A DNA stretch of 64,000 bases from assembly GCF_004217115.1 (NCBI RefSeq), contig NZ_SHKN01000001.1:62001-126000 (forward strand), given 5' to 3'. Positions 9,025 to 17,690 of the stretch are shown piece after piece. Each line of letters starts with the position of its first letter. Within the stretch, counting starts at the first letter, position 1. Under the pieces are notes generated by a model, which worked only from the letters and a program-made list of their open reading frames with translations, was not told the origin of the DNA and did not search any database. The position numbers were made by a program, and so were the translations under genes. The stretch is from Ancylomarina subtilis (GTDB lineage: Bacteria > Bacteroidota > Bacteroidia > Bacteroidales > Marinifilaceae).

Positions 9025-9482
9025 TGTCTCATAAAATATACTTAGTTAGTGCATGTCTACTCGGAATTAATTGTAGATACAATGGGAGTAGTAGTAAAAT
9101 ACCGGAGCTTGAAACTTTGGTTGATTCAGGACGAATAATGCCTGTATGCCCGGAAGTATTGGGTGGATTAAGTACGCCTCGTGATGCTTGTGAGATTGTT
9201 GGTGACGCTAATGGGAGTGAGAAAGTGCAGACAAAATCAGGATTAGATTGTTCTGATGCATTTAAAAAAGGAGCGCAACGAGTAATGGAAATTTGTAAGG
9301 CTTGTGATGTCGAAAAAGTTATTCTGAAAGCCAATAGCCCCTCATGTGGTTGTGGTTTTATCTACGATGGGACATTCTCCGGAAAACTGATCGAAGGCAA
9401 TGGATTAACGTCCCAATTGCTTCTTGATAATGGGATTGAGGTTTACAATGAGAATAATTGGACAGAGGCAGAATTTATTTAA
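9024..9482 (+). CDS. DUF523 family protein
   Basis: A 152-residue DUF523 protein of unknown function. Characteristic cysteine motifs are present: VSACLLGINCRYNG at the N-terminus, PVCPEVLGGLSTPR, and the C-terminal ANSPSCGCGFIYDGTF. The cysteines suggest a metal or thiol function, but this is unproven for the family. The ATG at 9024 shares bases with the umuD stop (TAATG) and begins directly at the family motif, so it is preferred over an upstream in-frame start at 8988. Its coupling to umuCD is notable. Confidence 0.9.
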   Translation: MSHKIYLVSACLLGINCRYNGSSSKIPELETLVDSGRIMPVCPEVLGGLSTPRDACEIVGDANGSEKVQTKSGLDCSDAFKKGAQRVMEICKACDVEKVILKANSPSCGCGFIYDGTFSGKLIEGNGLTSQLLLDNGIEVYNENNWTEAEFI

Positions 9483-9533
9483 ACAGGATCTTCAAATAAG
9501 TCTTATCGGATTATAATATCCCACCATTTCATT

Positions 9534-9541
9534 TACCTTTG
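9534..9541 (+). promoter_or_regulatory. candidate promoter -7 box for the MATE gene
   Basis: TACCTTTG followed by CA matches TAnnTTTG, 63 bases before the MATE start. No clear TTTG -33 box lies at the expected spacing. Confidence 0.4.
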
Positions 9542-9604
9542 CAGGCCATTTGAATATTACGATATTCTCTTGTAATACTTAGTTTTATACACTTATCAGA
9601 AGCA

Positions 9605-10996
9605 ATGGCAAGTCAAGCAATTCGTTCATATTTTCAATTATATCAATCGCATTACAAGGGGCTGATAAAACTAGGTATCCCGGTGATTTTGGCTCAGTTG
9701 GGGCAGGTTACTGTTGGGGTAATCGATAATATGATGATTGGCCATGTGGGAACACTGGAGCTGGCTGCAGCATCATTTGCAAATACCATTTTTTGGTTAG
9801 TCATTGTTTTGGGAACTGGTTTTTCATATGCCATCACCCCTCTTGTTGGTAAGGCAAGAGGAAACTATGAGATGAATCAGGTTGGTGCCTGGTTCAAGTC
9901 GTCTATGTGGGCGGTTTTGAGCATGGGGGTCCTTTTAAGTCTTGTGACTTATATGATCAGCTTGTTTATGGATCAGATGGGGCAGGCGGCTAATGTGATT
10001 CTTCCGGCACGAACTTACTTGTGGATTATCAGTTTCTCAATTTTGCCCATGATGGTTTTTATGGGTTACAAGCAATTTTGTGAAGGCTTAGCCAATACGA
10101 AAGTCGCGATGAATATCGTTCTGATTGCCAACCTGGTCAATATCATATGCAATTATATTCTCATCAATGGGAAATTGGGTTTGCCTGCAATGGGATTGAA
10201 TGGTGCTGGTTATGGCACTTTGATTTCCAGAATTTTCATGGCTGTTAGCTTCTTTTATGTTTTTAGAAGGGGGAAAAGTTTCAAACCTTATGGTGAAATT
10301 ATTGCAACGGCACAGTTTGCGATTAATGACTTCTTTAAGATATGGAAAATGGGAGTTCCAATTGGAGCACAGCTGGTGATGGAAGCTTCAGCTTTTATGC
10401 TGAGCACCATTATGATGGGGTGGATCAGTGTTGCCGGATTAGCAGCTCATCAAGTTGTTTTGAGCATTTCTACGATTAGTTTTATGGTCTATTTGGGGAT
10501 TGCATCAAGCACAACAATCAGGGTCTCTTCTCTTTTTGGGGAAAACAAAATAGAGGAGATGCGACAAGCAGGCTGGGCAGCCATTCATCTGGTTGTATTG
10601 ATGGTTATTGTTATTGGTTTAGTCTTTCTTTTTCTCAGGAATCAACTTCCAACCTTATTCTCTGATGATCCACTTGTTATCGCTTTAGCGGCACAGTTTA
10701 TCGTTGTAATGCTCATTTACCAGTTATTCGATGGTTTGCAGATTGTTTTTGGCAGTATCTTGAGAGGGATGTCTGATGTTAATATGCCAACACTTTACAC
10801 CTTTATCGCTTATTTTATAGTATCCCTGCCTACGGGTTATCTCTGTGCATTTACCTTTGGATTAAAAGAAGTTGGTATATGGTGGGGCTTACCAGTTGGA
10901 TTGGGAACGGCTTCAATCTTATTTATGTTTAGGTTCATCAAATTGTCAAAGCGAAAATTGACAGAAGAAATTTCTAAAACCAATAACCTAAATTGA
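9605..10996 (+). CDS. MATE family multidrug/Na+ efflux transporter
   Basis: A 463-residue inner-membrane exporter with about twelve hydrophobic helices in two similar halves, typical of NorM-like MATE proteins. Family signatures include PVILAQLGQVTVGVIDNMMI in helix 1 and the matching PIGAQLVMEASAFM at the start of the second half. It exchanges cations for cationic drugs or metabolites; the actual substrate is unknown. Its last 23 bases overlap the 3' end of the convergent patatin gene, so the two messages are antisense at their ends. Confidence 0.93.
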   Translation: MASQAIRSYFQLYQSHYKGLIKLGIPVILAQLGQVTVGVIDNMMIGHVGTLELAAASFANTIFWLVIVLGTGFSYAITPLVGKARGNYEMNQVGAWFKSSMWAVLSMGVLLSLVTYMISLFMDQMGQAANVILPARTYLWIISFSILPMMVFMGYKQFCEGLANTKVAMNIVLIANLVNIICNYILINGKLGLPAMGLNGAGYGTLISRIFMAVSFFYVFRRGKSFKPYGEIIATAQFAINDFFKIWKMGVPIGAQLVMEASAFMLSTIMMGWISVAGLAAHQVVLSISTISFMVYLGIASSTTIRVSSLFGENKIEEMRQAGWAAIHLVVLMVIVIGLVFLFLRNQLPTLFSDDPLVIALAAQFIVVMLIYQLFDGLQIVFGSILRGMSDVNMPTLYTFIAYFIVSLPTGYLCAFTFGLKEVGIWWGLPVGLGTASILFMFRFIKLSKRKLTEEISKTNNLN

Positions 10997-13175
10997 TAAA
11001 GCCACGCACTTTCTTTTCAATATCTGAAAGACTAAGTGTCACTTCCATGGGGCCAACCAGAGAATTATAAGAGTATGTTAAACCAACACCTTTAACCCAA
11101 CGACCTTCAGTTAGGGCACTGTTAATGTTGTCAACAACTTTCCCAATATTGGGTTTAAGAATTAAATAATTGTTTTTGAATAATTCAAATTGGATGTCAG
11201 TGCGAAAAACAAAGGAGTTTTTAGATGCAATTTCCATTCGTCTTAATCCAACAAAAGGTGTTTGGATATCGAAATAATTGGTTTGATCAAGTCCACCTGT
11301 GTAGGTTAGAAAGACTGTTGGAATGTTTTTTCCCCATATGATACGACCATAGAATTTAGGATAAAGAGTCAACCTTTGACTAAGAGATATTGCTTTTTGT
11401 GCTTTCAAATAGGCTACTGAAGCTGGTCGGCCATTGTCATCAAGTGTTGAGCCATTATTCGTGATGAGTTTGTACTCCCCATATAAGCTGAAACCCCTTT
11501 TAGGGTAGTAAGCCCTTTCATGCGAATCCATATTAATGAATGAGTAGTAGGTGAAGTAATAATCTTCGTCAGATTCATCGACGAATGGAATTGAAATTTT
11601 GGTTGAGACCCGATAGAGCTCCATTTTCCCACCAAATCCTATTGAGTAGGATTCTCTAAAAGTAGAGTGAATATTTGCATCTAATTTTAAGTATTTTAGA
11701 TCGTAACTGCCTACTTTTTCGCCATCTTGAAAATCAAATACTTCAGCATCGTTTATATCGAGTTTTAGTTGATAGCCTGGTTTTAAACCATTATCCAGAT
11801 TGTATGTTGCTGTAAAACGGGGATTTTCAGATAATTTTAAATCTAAAGAAAGGCTCGATCCATCTTGTATTTTATTTTGAAAGGTTGTATTTAGAAGAAC
11901 CGATGCTTTGTTATCATCGTCGTAATGCATTCCGATATTAAAACGATTGGTTCTGCGTTCTTTAACATCAATTACAAGTGTTTTTTCATTTCCCCCCAGT
12001 AGTTGAAAGCTAACTTTATCAAAATATTTACTCCCATAGGCACGATTAATTCCCTGCTGAATTTTTTTTAACGAAATCCAATTCCTTGTTTCAAGATTAA
12101 GTTTTCCTAAAAGAGTTGATTTTCGAACATGTTTTAGACCATTGATTTGGATATTGTCAATGAAAAATTCACTTGATTCTGAAGCGACTGGGTAGTTTTG
12201 GTTTTGTGTTTGAACGAGTTGGTATTTATCTATGAGCTGTTGCAGAGTACTTTTCTGTTCTTTGGCTTTCTTTTCACCTAAATAAATCAGGCTATCAGCT
12301 TTTTGAAAATCTGCAATTGAATATTTTTTTATATTTGGCTTGATGTAAATATCACAGAGTTTTCTATTCTTTTCGAATTCTTTCTTTGCCATCAAACTGA
12401 CAGTTTGGTTGATGATATCTTCAATTGAATGAAGTTCTTCCTTCTCTTTAGGTCCAGTTTGCACATCAACACCAATAACGATATCAGCTCCCATTTTTAG
12501 GACTTGCTCCACGGGGAAATTATTAACCATGCCTCCGTCCGCCAACAGGCGTCCGTCTATTTCGATAGGTGTGAAGATGGTTGGGATTGCCATACTTGCT
12601 CTTAGGGCTTCTGAAATATTGCCCTTATCAAGAACTACAGCCTCGCCAGTTTCTAGATCTGTTGCAATACAGGCAAATGGGATTGGAAATGTTTTGAAAT
12701 CGGTTTTATTATGAAACTCAATTGTGTATCTTTCAAATAAATTGATAATGTTTTGTCCTTTAACAATACCTGCAGGTATTCTAATTCCCTTGGGTTTTAT
12801 AGGGAAAGAGATCACATAACGATCTAGGTTTATTTTGTCTTTTACATGAATGTACTTTCTCGAAATTTTATCACTTAGCAGTGTTTCCCAATTTTGGGTT
12901 AAGACCAATTTTTCGATATCAGCAGCCGAATATCCCATGGCATAAAAAGCCCCAATAATGCTCCCCATGCTGGTTCCCGAGATATAATCGATTGGCATAT
13001 TTAACTCTTCGAGCACTTTAAGAACACCAATATGAGCAAAACCTTTGGCACCTCCACCACTTAAGACCAAGCCAATTTTAGGGCGTGTGTTCTCATTTAA
13101 GCTATCCTGCTTGATCTGAGCAGATAGATTTAGACTAAGTAATAAAATTAAAGAAGAAAGTATTATTCGGTGCAT
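10974..13175 (-). CDS. patatin-like phospholipase fused to POTRA/Omp85 barrel (PlpD-type)
   Basis: A 733-residue outer-membrane protein. Signal peptide (residues 1-20, ending LSAQ), then a patatin lipase domain with oxyanion loop GGGAKG (40-45), nucleophile Ser69 in GTSMGS and catalytic Asp213 in DGG. A POTRA-like segment (about 340-410, FFIDNIQINGLKHVRKSTLL) and a 16-strand-type BamA/Omp85 barrel ending in GYWF follow. This matches the type Vd autotransporter architecture. It would hydrolyse phospholipids at or beyond the outer membrane. The GAF protein gene lies just upstream on the same strand (45 bases). Confidence 0.93.
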   Translation of the reverse strand: MHRIILSSLILLLSLNLSAQIKQDSLNENTRPKIGLVLSGGGAKGFAHIGVLKVLEELNMPIDYISGTSMGSIIGAFYAMGYSAADIEKLVLTQNWETLLSDKISRKYIHVKDKINLDRYVISFPIKPKGIRIPAGIVKGQNIINLFERYTIEFHNKTDFKTFPIPFACIATDLETGEAVVLDKGNISEALRASMAIPTIFTPIEIDGRLLADGGMVNNFPVEQVLKMGADIVIGVDVQTGPKEKEELHSIEDIINQTVSLMAKKEFEKNRKLCDIYIKPNIKKYSIADFQKADSLIYLGEKKAKEQKSTLQQLIDKYQLVQTQNQNYPVASESSEFFIDNIQINGLKHVRKSTLLGKLNLETRNWISLKKIQQGINRAYGSKYFDKVSFQLLGGNEKTLVIDVKERRTNRFNIGMHYDDDNKASVLLNTTFQNKIQDGSSLSLDLKLSENPRFTATYNLDNGLKPGYQLKLDINDAEVFDFQDGEKVGSYDLKYLKLDANIHSTFRESYSIGFGGKMELYRVSTKISIPFVDESDEDYYFTYYSFINMDSHERAYYPKRGFSLYGEYKLITNNGSTLDDNGRPASVAYLKAQKAISLSQRLTLYPKFYGRIIWGKNIPTVFLTYTGGLDQTNYFDIQTPFVGLRRMEIASKNSFVFRTDIQFELFKNNYLILKPNIGKVVDNINSALTEGRWVKGVGLTYSYNSLVGPMEVTLSLSDIEKKVRGFINLGYWF

Positions 13176-13220
13176 TTAGGTAAGTTGTTGAGTTTCAGTG
13201 TGTTTTTGTGTGTATTGAAA

Positions 13221-15590
13221 TTAGTTGTCAAGTTCGATTTCCTGAGCCAGTTCTGTAATGTCTTTGGGCTCGTTTTCACCTTTCTTTATTGTGACACGAA
13301 GGGCTCTTAATCCATAAACGCCTTGTAAATCTTCTAAGACTAGATTCTCAATTTTATTCTCGAAATAGCCTTTGGAAATAAGATACTCTAAATAGCGTTG
13401 ATATTCAAACATTTCATTACCCTGTGAAAAGATAATTGATATTTTCCCAGGTTGTGTCAGGCGTTCATTTGTACCTTTGATGACAGCTTTGTCAATTCGT
13501 TTTTTTACAATCTCGTAACGAATGTTATAGGCTCCGTCTACATCAAATTTCTTTTCATCCTGTCGGAATCGGATTGATAGTTTTTGTGAGTGGACAAGAA
13601 TGAGCGCAGTTGTATCCAGCGGGACAGGTAATGATGCCTTTAATTTTGCCGTTTTACGACTCATTTCACAAGTGATAATAAGTTGCCACAATCTTAAATT
13701 TTTAAGATACATTGGGTTGTAGCTTTGTTCTTTAGTGATTGCTTCACCAATATATATATTGTGCTCAACGCCATCAGTTCTGTATTTCTCAAAATAATGA
13801 GGATACATGTGTTGTGCCTTTTCTTGTTCTTTATCCAGGTATTTAATGACACAACTGTTTATCATGGCAAGAGAATCTTCAAAATCCTTCCGGCATTTAT
13901 ATACCATTTTTAAATCGGGATCAAGACTCTTCTCATATTTGGAAATAGCTTCTTCCAATTGCTCATCTTTAAAATTAAGATGCAAAAATAAGGGGTCGAT
14001 ATGTTCCTGAATAAAGTTGAGTATATTGGATTCATCACCTGATGATAGTCCTTTTTCTATGCTTTTGCTGTACTCCTCAATTTTGTAGATAACCTGATCG
14101 TATATAGGCATCTTTTTAAGACGGTAAGCTTCTATAAAGACCTTTTTTGCTAAATTAAGTTGTTCCAATAAATCGCATTGTATGCTGTGGTTTCGTTCTT
14201 GAGATGAATTACGAATATCAATTGCGCCATAAAGCGGATGCACTTCATCGAAAACAATTTCTTCCATCTTGGCGTTTTCATCGGTCACACGTTGCTGAAG
14301 CAGATTGTGGGCAGCGTCCTCAAATCGCCACTCAACGCTAGGGTGAATGGCTGTGCATTCTTCTTTGATGGTGGCTTGAACTTTGGTTTGAAGTTCATTA
14401 CTCGATCGCATTAGTGCTATTGAGAAGACAGGCATTAAATCCTTAATCGTTCTGAGCTTCGTGAATTTGATATCATAAGCATTGGGTGATCCAATTTCAA
14501 GAATTCCAATGGGTTGATCTTCAAAGATCAATGGTGTTAAGATGATGTTGTTAATCCCCTTGCTAAGGATGCCTTTTTCAATTGGTCCAATATTTTTGTG
14601 ATTAGACAGATCGTTGATAATCACAGGTAATTTTGTTCTTAAAGCTTCCTCGTATATGGAATTTTCATAATCACAACAGTTGAAATCAGAACTACCCAAA
14701 AGGCCATGCCAAAAATCTGTTCGGTTTTGCACGACTCCGTTTTTAATGTTCAAAGCCATTATGCCTAATCGTAATTGTGGATTACTGAAAAGGGAACGAA
14801 TATTTTGCTCTAGATTTTTAAAATTGAGAGGTTTAATAATACTGGATTTTTCAAGTAAATCTGTTTTGAGAGAAGAAATGACCTCTAAGTGTGTCACATC
14901 AATATACTTGTATTTCGTAAAGCCTGAAAATTCAAACTGATCAAGAGGTAATGTTTCAAGCCACAAATCCATGTTTAAAGGATTGTCAATAAGCTTTTTT
15001 ATGTCATTTTCAGATAGTTCTGTGAGTTGGCCTTTGTATTTGATATCAATATAGGTGGAATCCAAATCGAATTTATAATAGTTAACCAAGCCATTTAACT
15101 TATTATCCAATCGATAACGAATGAAATAATCGATATTGATATCCGAGTGATAAAATTCTTTTAGAATGATGGAGTAAGCATACATAAGCTTTGAGAAAAG
15201 CAGCATGCATTTATCATCATTAAAATCATCTATCATTATTAAACTCTTGGTTTCATCAGCAGCAAGTTCTTTGTTTAGGGTCGACTGAAAAAAAGCTTTG
15301 TCATCAAGTGGCGCTGCAGTACCGCTCATTGTCGTTTCTAACTCAAGGGGTGAATAAATAAACGACATTAGAATCCGTACTTGTTTGTCGTATTTAGCAA
15401 GTTCTTTAGGAGAGATAGATTCTTTAAGAAATACAGGGTAGTCTTTTATTTGTGATAAGATGAAACGTGCTTGAGCTGAATAAACATTATCATTCTTAAT
15501 TTCTTGTTCCAGGCGCTTGATTAAAGGCAAAAAACTAAGATTGCTTTTGAAAGGTATTTCTGATATACTGAGTTTTAAATTTGGCTTCAT
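13221..15590 (-). CDS. large GAF-domain protein of unknown function
   Basis: A 789-residue protein without signal peptide or membrane helices. A GAF-like domain is visible around residues 265-400 (IMALNIKNG, LPVIINDLSNHKNIG, IILTPLIFEDQPIGILEIGS). The N-terminal 250 residues and the helical C-terminal half (coiled-coil-like stretches around 480-620, then a basic/beta region) match nothing I recognise. No histidine kinase, cyclase or phosphatase motif is present, so it is not an obvious two-component enzyme. It lies between the helicase and the patatin protein; no linked function is evident. Confidence 0.8.
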   Translation of the reverse strand: MKPNLKLSISEIPFKSNLSFLPLIKRLEQEIKNDNVYSAQARFILSQIKDYPVFLKESISPKELAKYDKQVRILMSFIYSPLELETTMSGTAAPLDDKAFFQSTLNKELAADETKSLIMIDDFNDDKCMLLFSKLMYAYSIILKEFYHSDINIDYFIRYRLDNKLNGLVNYYKFDLDSTYIDIKYKGQLTELSENDIKKLIDNPLNMDLWLETLPLDQFEFSGFTKYKYIDVTHLEVISSLKTDLLEKSSIIKPLNFKNLEQNIRSLFSNPQLRLGIMALNIKNGVVQNRTDFWHGLLGSSDFNCCDYENSIYEEALRTKLPVIINDLSNHKNIGPIEKGILSKGINNIILTPLIFEDQPIGILEIGSPNAYDIKFTKLRTIKDLMPVFSIALMRSSNELQTKVQATIKEECTAIHPSVEWRFEDAAHNLLQQRVTDENAKMEEIVFDEVHPLYGAIDIRNSSQERNHSIQCDLLEQLNLAKKVFIEAYRLKKMPIYDQVIYKIEEYSKSIEKGLSSGDESNILNFIQEHIDPLFLHLNFKDEQLEEAISKYEKSLDPDLKMVYKCRKDFEDSLAMINSCVIKYLDKEQEKAQHMYPHYFEKYRTDGVEHNIYIGEAITKEQSYNPMYLKNLRLWQLIITCEMSRKTAKLKASLPVPLDTTALILVHSQKLSIRFRQDEKKFDVDGAYNIRYEIVKKRIDKAVIKGTNERLTQPGKISIIFSQGNEMFEYQRYLEYLISKGYFENKIENLVLEDLQGVYGLRALRVTIKKGENEPKDITELAQEIELDN

Positions 15591-15812
15591 GTTTTTTTCT
15601 TATCAATTGATATCTTTTTCATAAGTTAATCAATTTGATTAAAATAAAGATGCATTGGGCTATGAAAGATATCAATGTAATTATGTCTTGTTTGGAAGGT
15701 AAATTTACAAATTGGAATCTAAATATTGAGTAATCTTCTTTGAAAATCGGTAAAGCTTATAAATTGGAATGGGAATAGCAGTTTAGATGGGGGGATTTGC
15801 AGGATTTGATGC

Positions 15813-15843
15813 AAAAAAAACTCCGGGTATTGGAACTCGGAGC
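15813..15843 (-). terminator. intrinsic terminator after the DEAD-box helicase
   Basis: On the minus strand, a stem CTCCGAGT/ACCCGGAG with one mismatch and a 6-base loop is followed by eight T residues. It lies about 30 bases past the helicase stop. Confidence 0.82.
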
Positions 15844-15874
15844 TTAATTTTAGGGATATTAAATGTGATGCAGA

Positions 15875-17143
15875 CTATTTTTTTTGCTTTTTCTGCTTCT
15901 TCTTAATTTTTTTAGCTTTTGCTTTTTTAGTATCCAGTTCAAAACTTTCAGCTTCCTGCATGAGCTCTTTTAAACTTTTGGAGTAGTCTTCTGAAAAATC
16001 GATAGTGGTTGAGTAATCCTCTTTTGAGATTTCCATTACTGATATTTTCTTTCCAATATATTCTTCAATTTCGCTGAGCATGAGTTTTTCTTCATCACTA
16101 CAAAATGAGATGGCAATTCCCTTTTGCACCCCACGTCCGGTTCGCCCAATTCGGTGTACATAGTTTTCGTCTACATCGGGTAAATCGTAATTCACAACGT
16201 AATCAACATTTGGAATATCAATGCCTCGTGCACTCACATCGGTAGCGATTAAAACTTTGATGTTTCCTGTCTTAAAATCTTTGAGTGCTGTTAAACGATC
16301 CTTTTGTTCCTTATCACCATGAATCGTGAGAGTTTTGATATTCACTCTTTCCATGGCTTTAGAGACTCTTTCGGCACGAACTTTAGTTCTAACAAAAACC
16401 AGGATTTTACTATCAGGATTGTCTTTGATGAAACGTTCAAGGAAGAAACGTTTATCGTCCATTTTAATAAAACCAACCGTGTGCTCCACATTTTTTGAAA
16501 CAGGATCCTTAGGAGAAATCTGAATTCGAATGGCTTTGGTAACCAGTGAATAAGCTAGTTTCTTGATGCGTGGACTAATGGTTGCAGAGAAAAATAGAGT
16601 TTGTCTTTTTTTAGGCAAATATTTAATCAGATCCTGAATGTCTTTGATAAAACCAAGATCAAGCATATGATCGGCTTCGTCAAGAATCAGGGTTTCGACA
16701 TCGTAAAGGTGAATGTAGCCTTGGTTTACAAGATCGAACATTCGCCCTGGCGTGGTTATCAGAATGTCAATCCCTTCCTGCAATTTGGAAATTTGTGGTC
16801 CTTGTTCTACGCCTCCAAATACACAAAAACTCGTCACTTTTGTTTTTTTTCCGATTTCCTGAAAAACCTCGGTAATCTGTATGGCAAGTTCACGAGTAGG
16901 TACCATCACAACCGCTTTGATCCCTTCAGATTTCTTGTTTTTTTTATTTCGATGTAGTTTATCGATAATTGGAATAGCAAAAGCCGCAGTTTTACCCGTA
17001 CCTGTTTGAGCAATTGCCAAAACATCTTCACCCTTCATGATAGGAGGGATTGCTTTGAATTGTATATCTGTAGGGCGTTTGAATCCTAAATTTTCAAGGT
17101 TGTTTTTTACCTCCGGACTAAAGCTATATTGATTGAATCTCAT
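15875..17143 (-). CDS. DEAD-box ATP-dependent RNA helicase (RhlE-like)
   Basis: A 422-residue RNA helicase with all core motifs: Q motif (GFKRPTDIQ), Walker A (AQTGTGKT), PTRELA, TPGRM, DEADHMLD, SAT, FVRTK, ARGIDIP and HRIGRTGR. The lysine-rich C-terminal tail (KKAKAKKIKKKQKKQKK) fits an RNA-binding extension of RhlE-type enzymes. Expected role: RNA remodelling in ribosome assembly or mRNA turnover, especially in the cold. It is monocistronic between a terminator and its own promoter candidate. Confidence 0.95.
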   Translation of the reverse strand: MRFNQYSFSPEVKNNLENLGFKRPTDIQFKAIPPIMKGEDVLAIAQTGTGKTAAFAIPIIDKLHRNKKNKKSEGIKAVVMVPTRELAIQITEVFQEIGKKTKVTSFCVFGGVEQGPQISKLQEGIDILITTPGRMFDLVNQGYIHLYDVETLILDEADHMLDLGFIKDIQDLIKYLPKKRQTLFFSATISPRIKKLAYSLVTKAIRIQISPKDPVSKNVEHTVGFIKMDDKRFFLERFIKDNPDSKILVFVRTKVRAERVSKAMERVNIKTLTIHGDKEQKDRLTALKDFKTGNIKVLIATDVSARGIDIPNVDYVVNYDLPDVDENYVHRIGRTGRGVQKGIAISFCSDEEKLMLSEIEEYIGKKISVMEISKEDYSTTIDFSEDYSKSLKELMQEAESFELDTKKAKAKKIKKKQKKQKK

Positions 17144-17202
17144 TGATGTGTTTCTGAATTTTTCTTAAAAATAGCGAGAGCTGCTATTTGCTTTTGATGT
17201 GA

Positions 17203-17210
17203 CAAAGATA
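17203..17210 (-). promoter_or_regulatory. candidate helicase promoter -7 box
   Basis: The minus strand reads TATCTTTG here, a match to TAnnTTTG, about 60 bases upstream of the helicase ATG. No TTTG -33 box at normal spacing. Confidence 0.35.
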
Positions 17211-17248
17211 CAAGAATCTTTTGATGTATCGTGAGCTTCTTTTTTTGA

Positions 17249-17671
17249 TTAATTATCTGTTGTCTTTTTTTCGATCAAACAATAGGCATCATTAACCCAG
17301 GCTCTAATCTGATCATCGAACTCAGAAAGTTCTCCTAAGACAACTCGATGTAAAACCCGGTTTTTCGAAATTCTTTGGCAAAAAGAAATGGGAAAAATAT
17401 CTTCCTTGCGATCTAACTGAAATTCAAGTTCTAAATTGTTTTGTTTTGTGTAAACGGATAGAAAGGTCGCATGAGTGTTTATCTTAACGCAGGTCTTAAG
17501 ATAAATAATACTGATACTTTCATATGTGTCGAGATGGGTCAGAAGAGCCTCGAAAATTAACTGAATCTTCTCATTCATTCTTTTCATATGATATGCTTTA
17601 TCACTTACAAAACAAGAATGATATTGATTTTTACTTTTGAATGTTCGTTTACAGGTTGGGCAGTTCCACAT
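17249..17671 (-). CDS. DUF5655-type protein with N-terminal zinc ribbon
   Basis: A 140-residue cytoplasmic protein. The N-terminus has a small zinc-binding knuckle, CPTCKRTFKSKNQYHSC (Cys4, Cys7, His18, Cys20). The rest (ILKTCVKINTHATFLSVYTKQ, LELEFQLDRKED) resembles the DUF5655 family, whose function is unknown; this is from memory. It starts 20 bases past the end of the STN-domain gene, so it may be carried on the same message as the sigma/FecR unit. Confidence 0.7.
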   Translation of the reverse strand: MWNCPTCKRTFKSKNQYHSCFVSDKAYHMKRMNEKIQLIFEALLTHLDTYESISIIYLKTCVKINTHATFLSVYTKQNNLELEFQLDRKEDIFPISFCQRISKNRVLHRVVLGELSEFDDQIRAWVNDAYCLIEKKTTDN

Positions 17672-17690
17672 CGATGATACAAATCAATTG

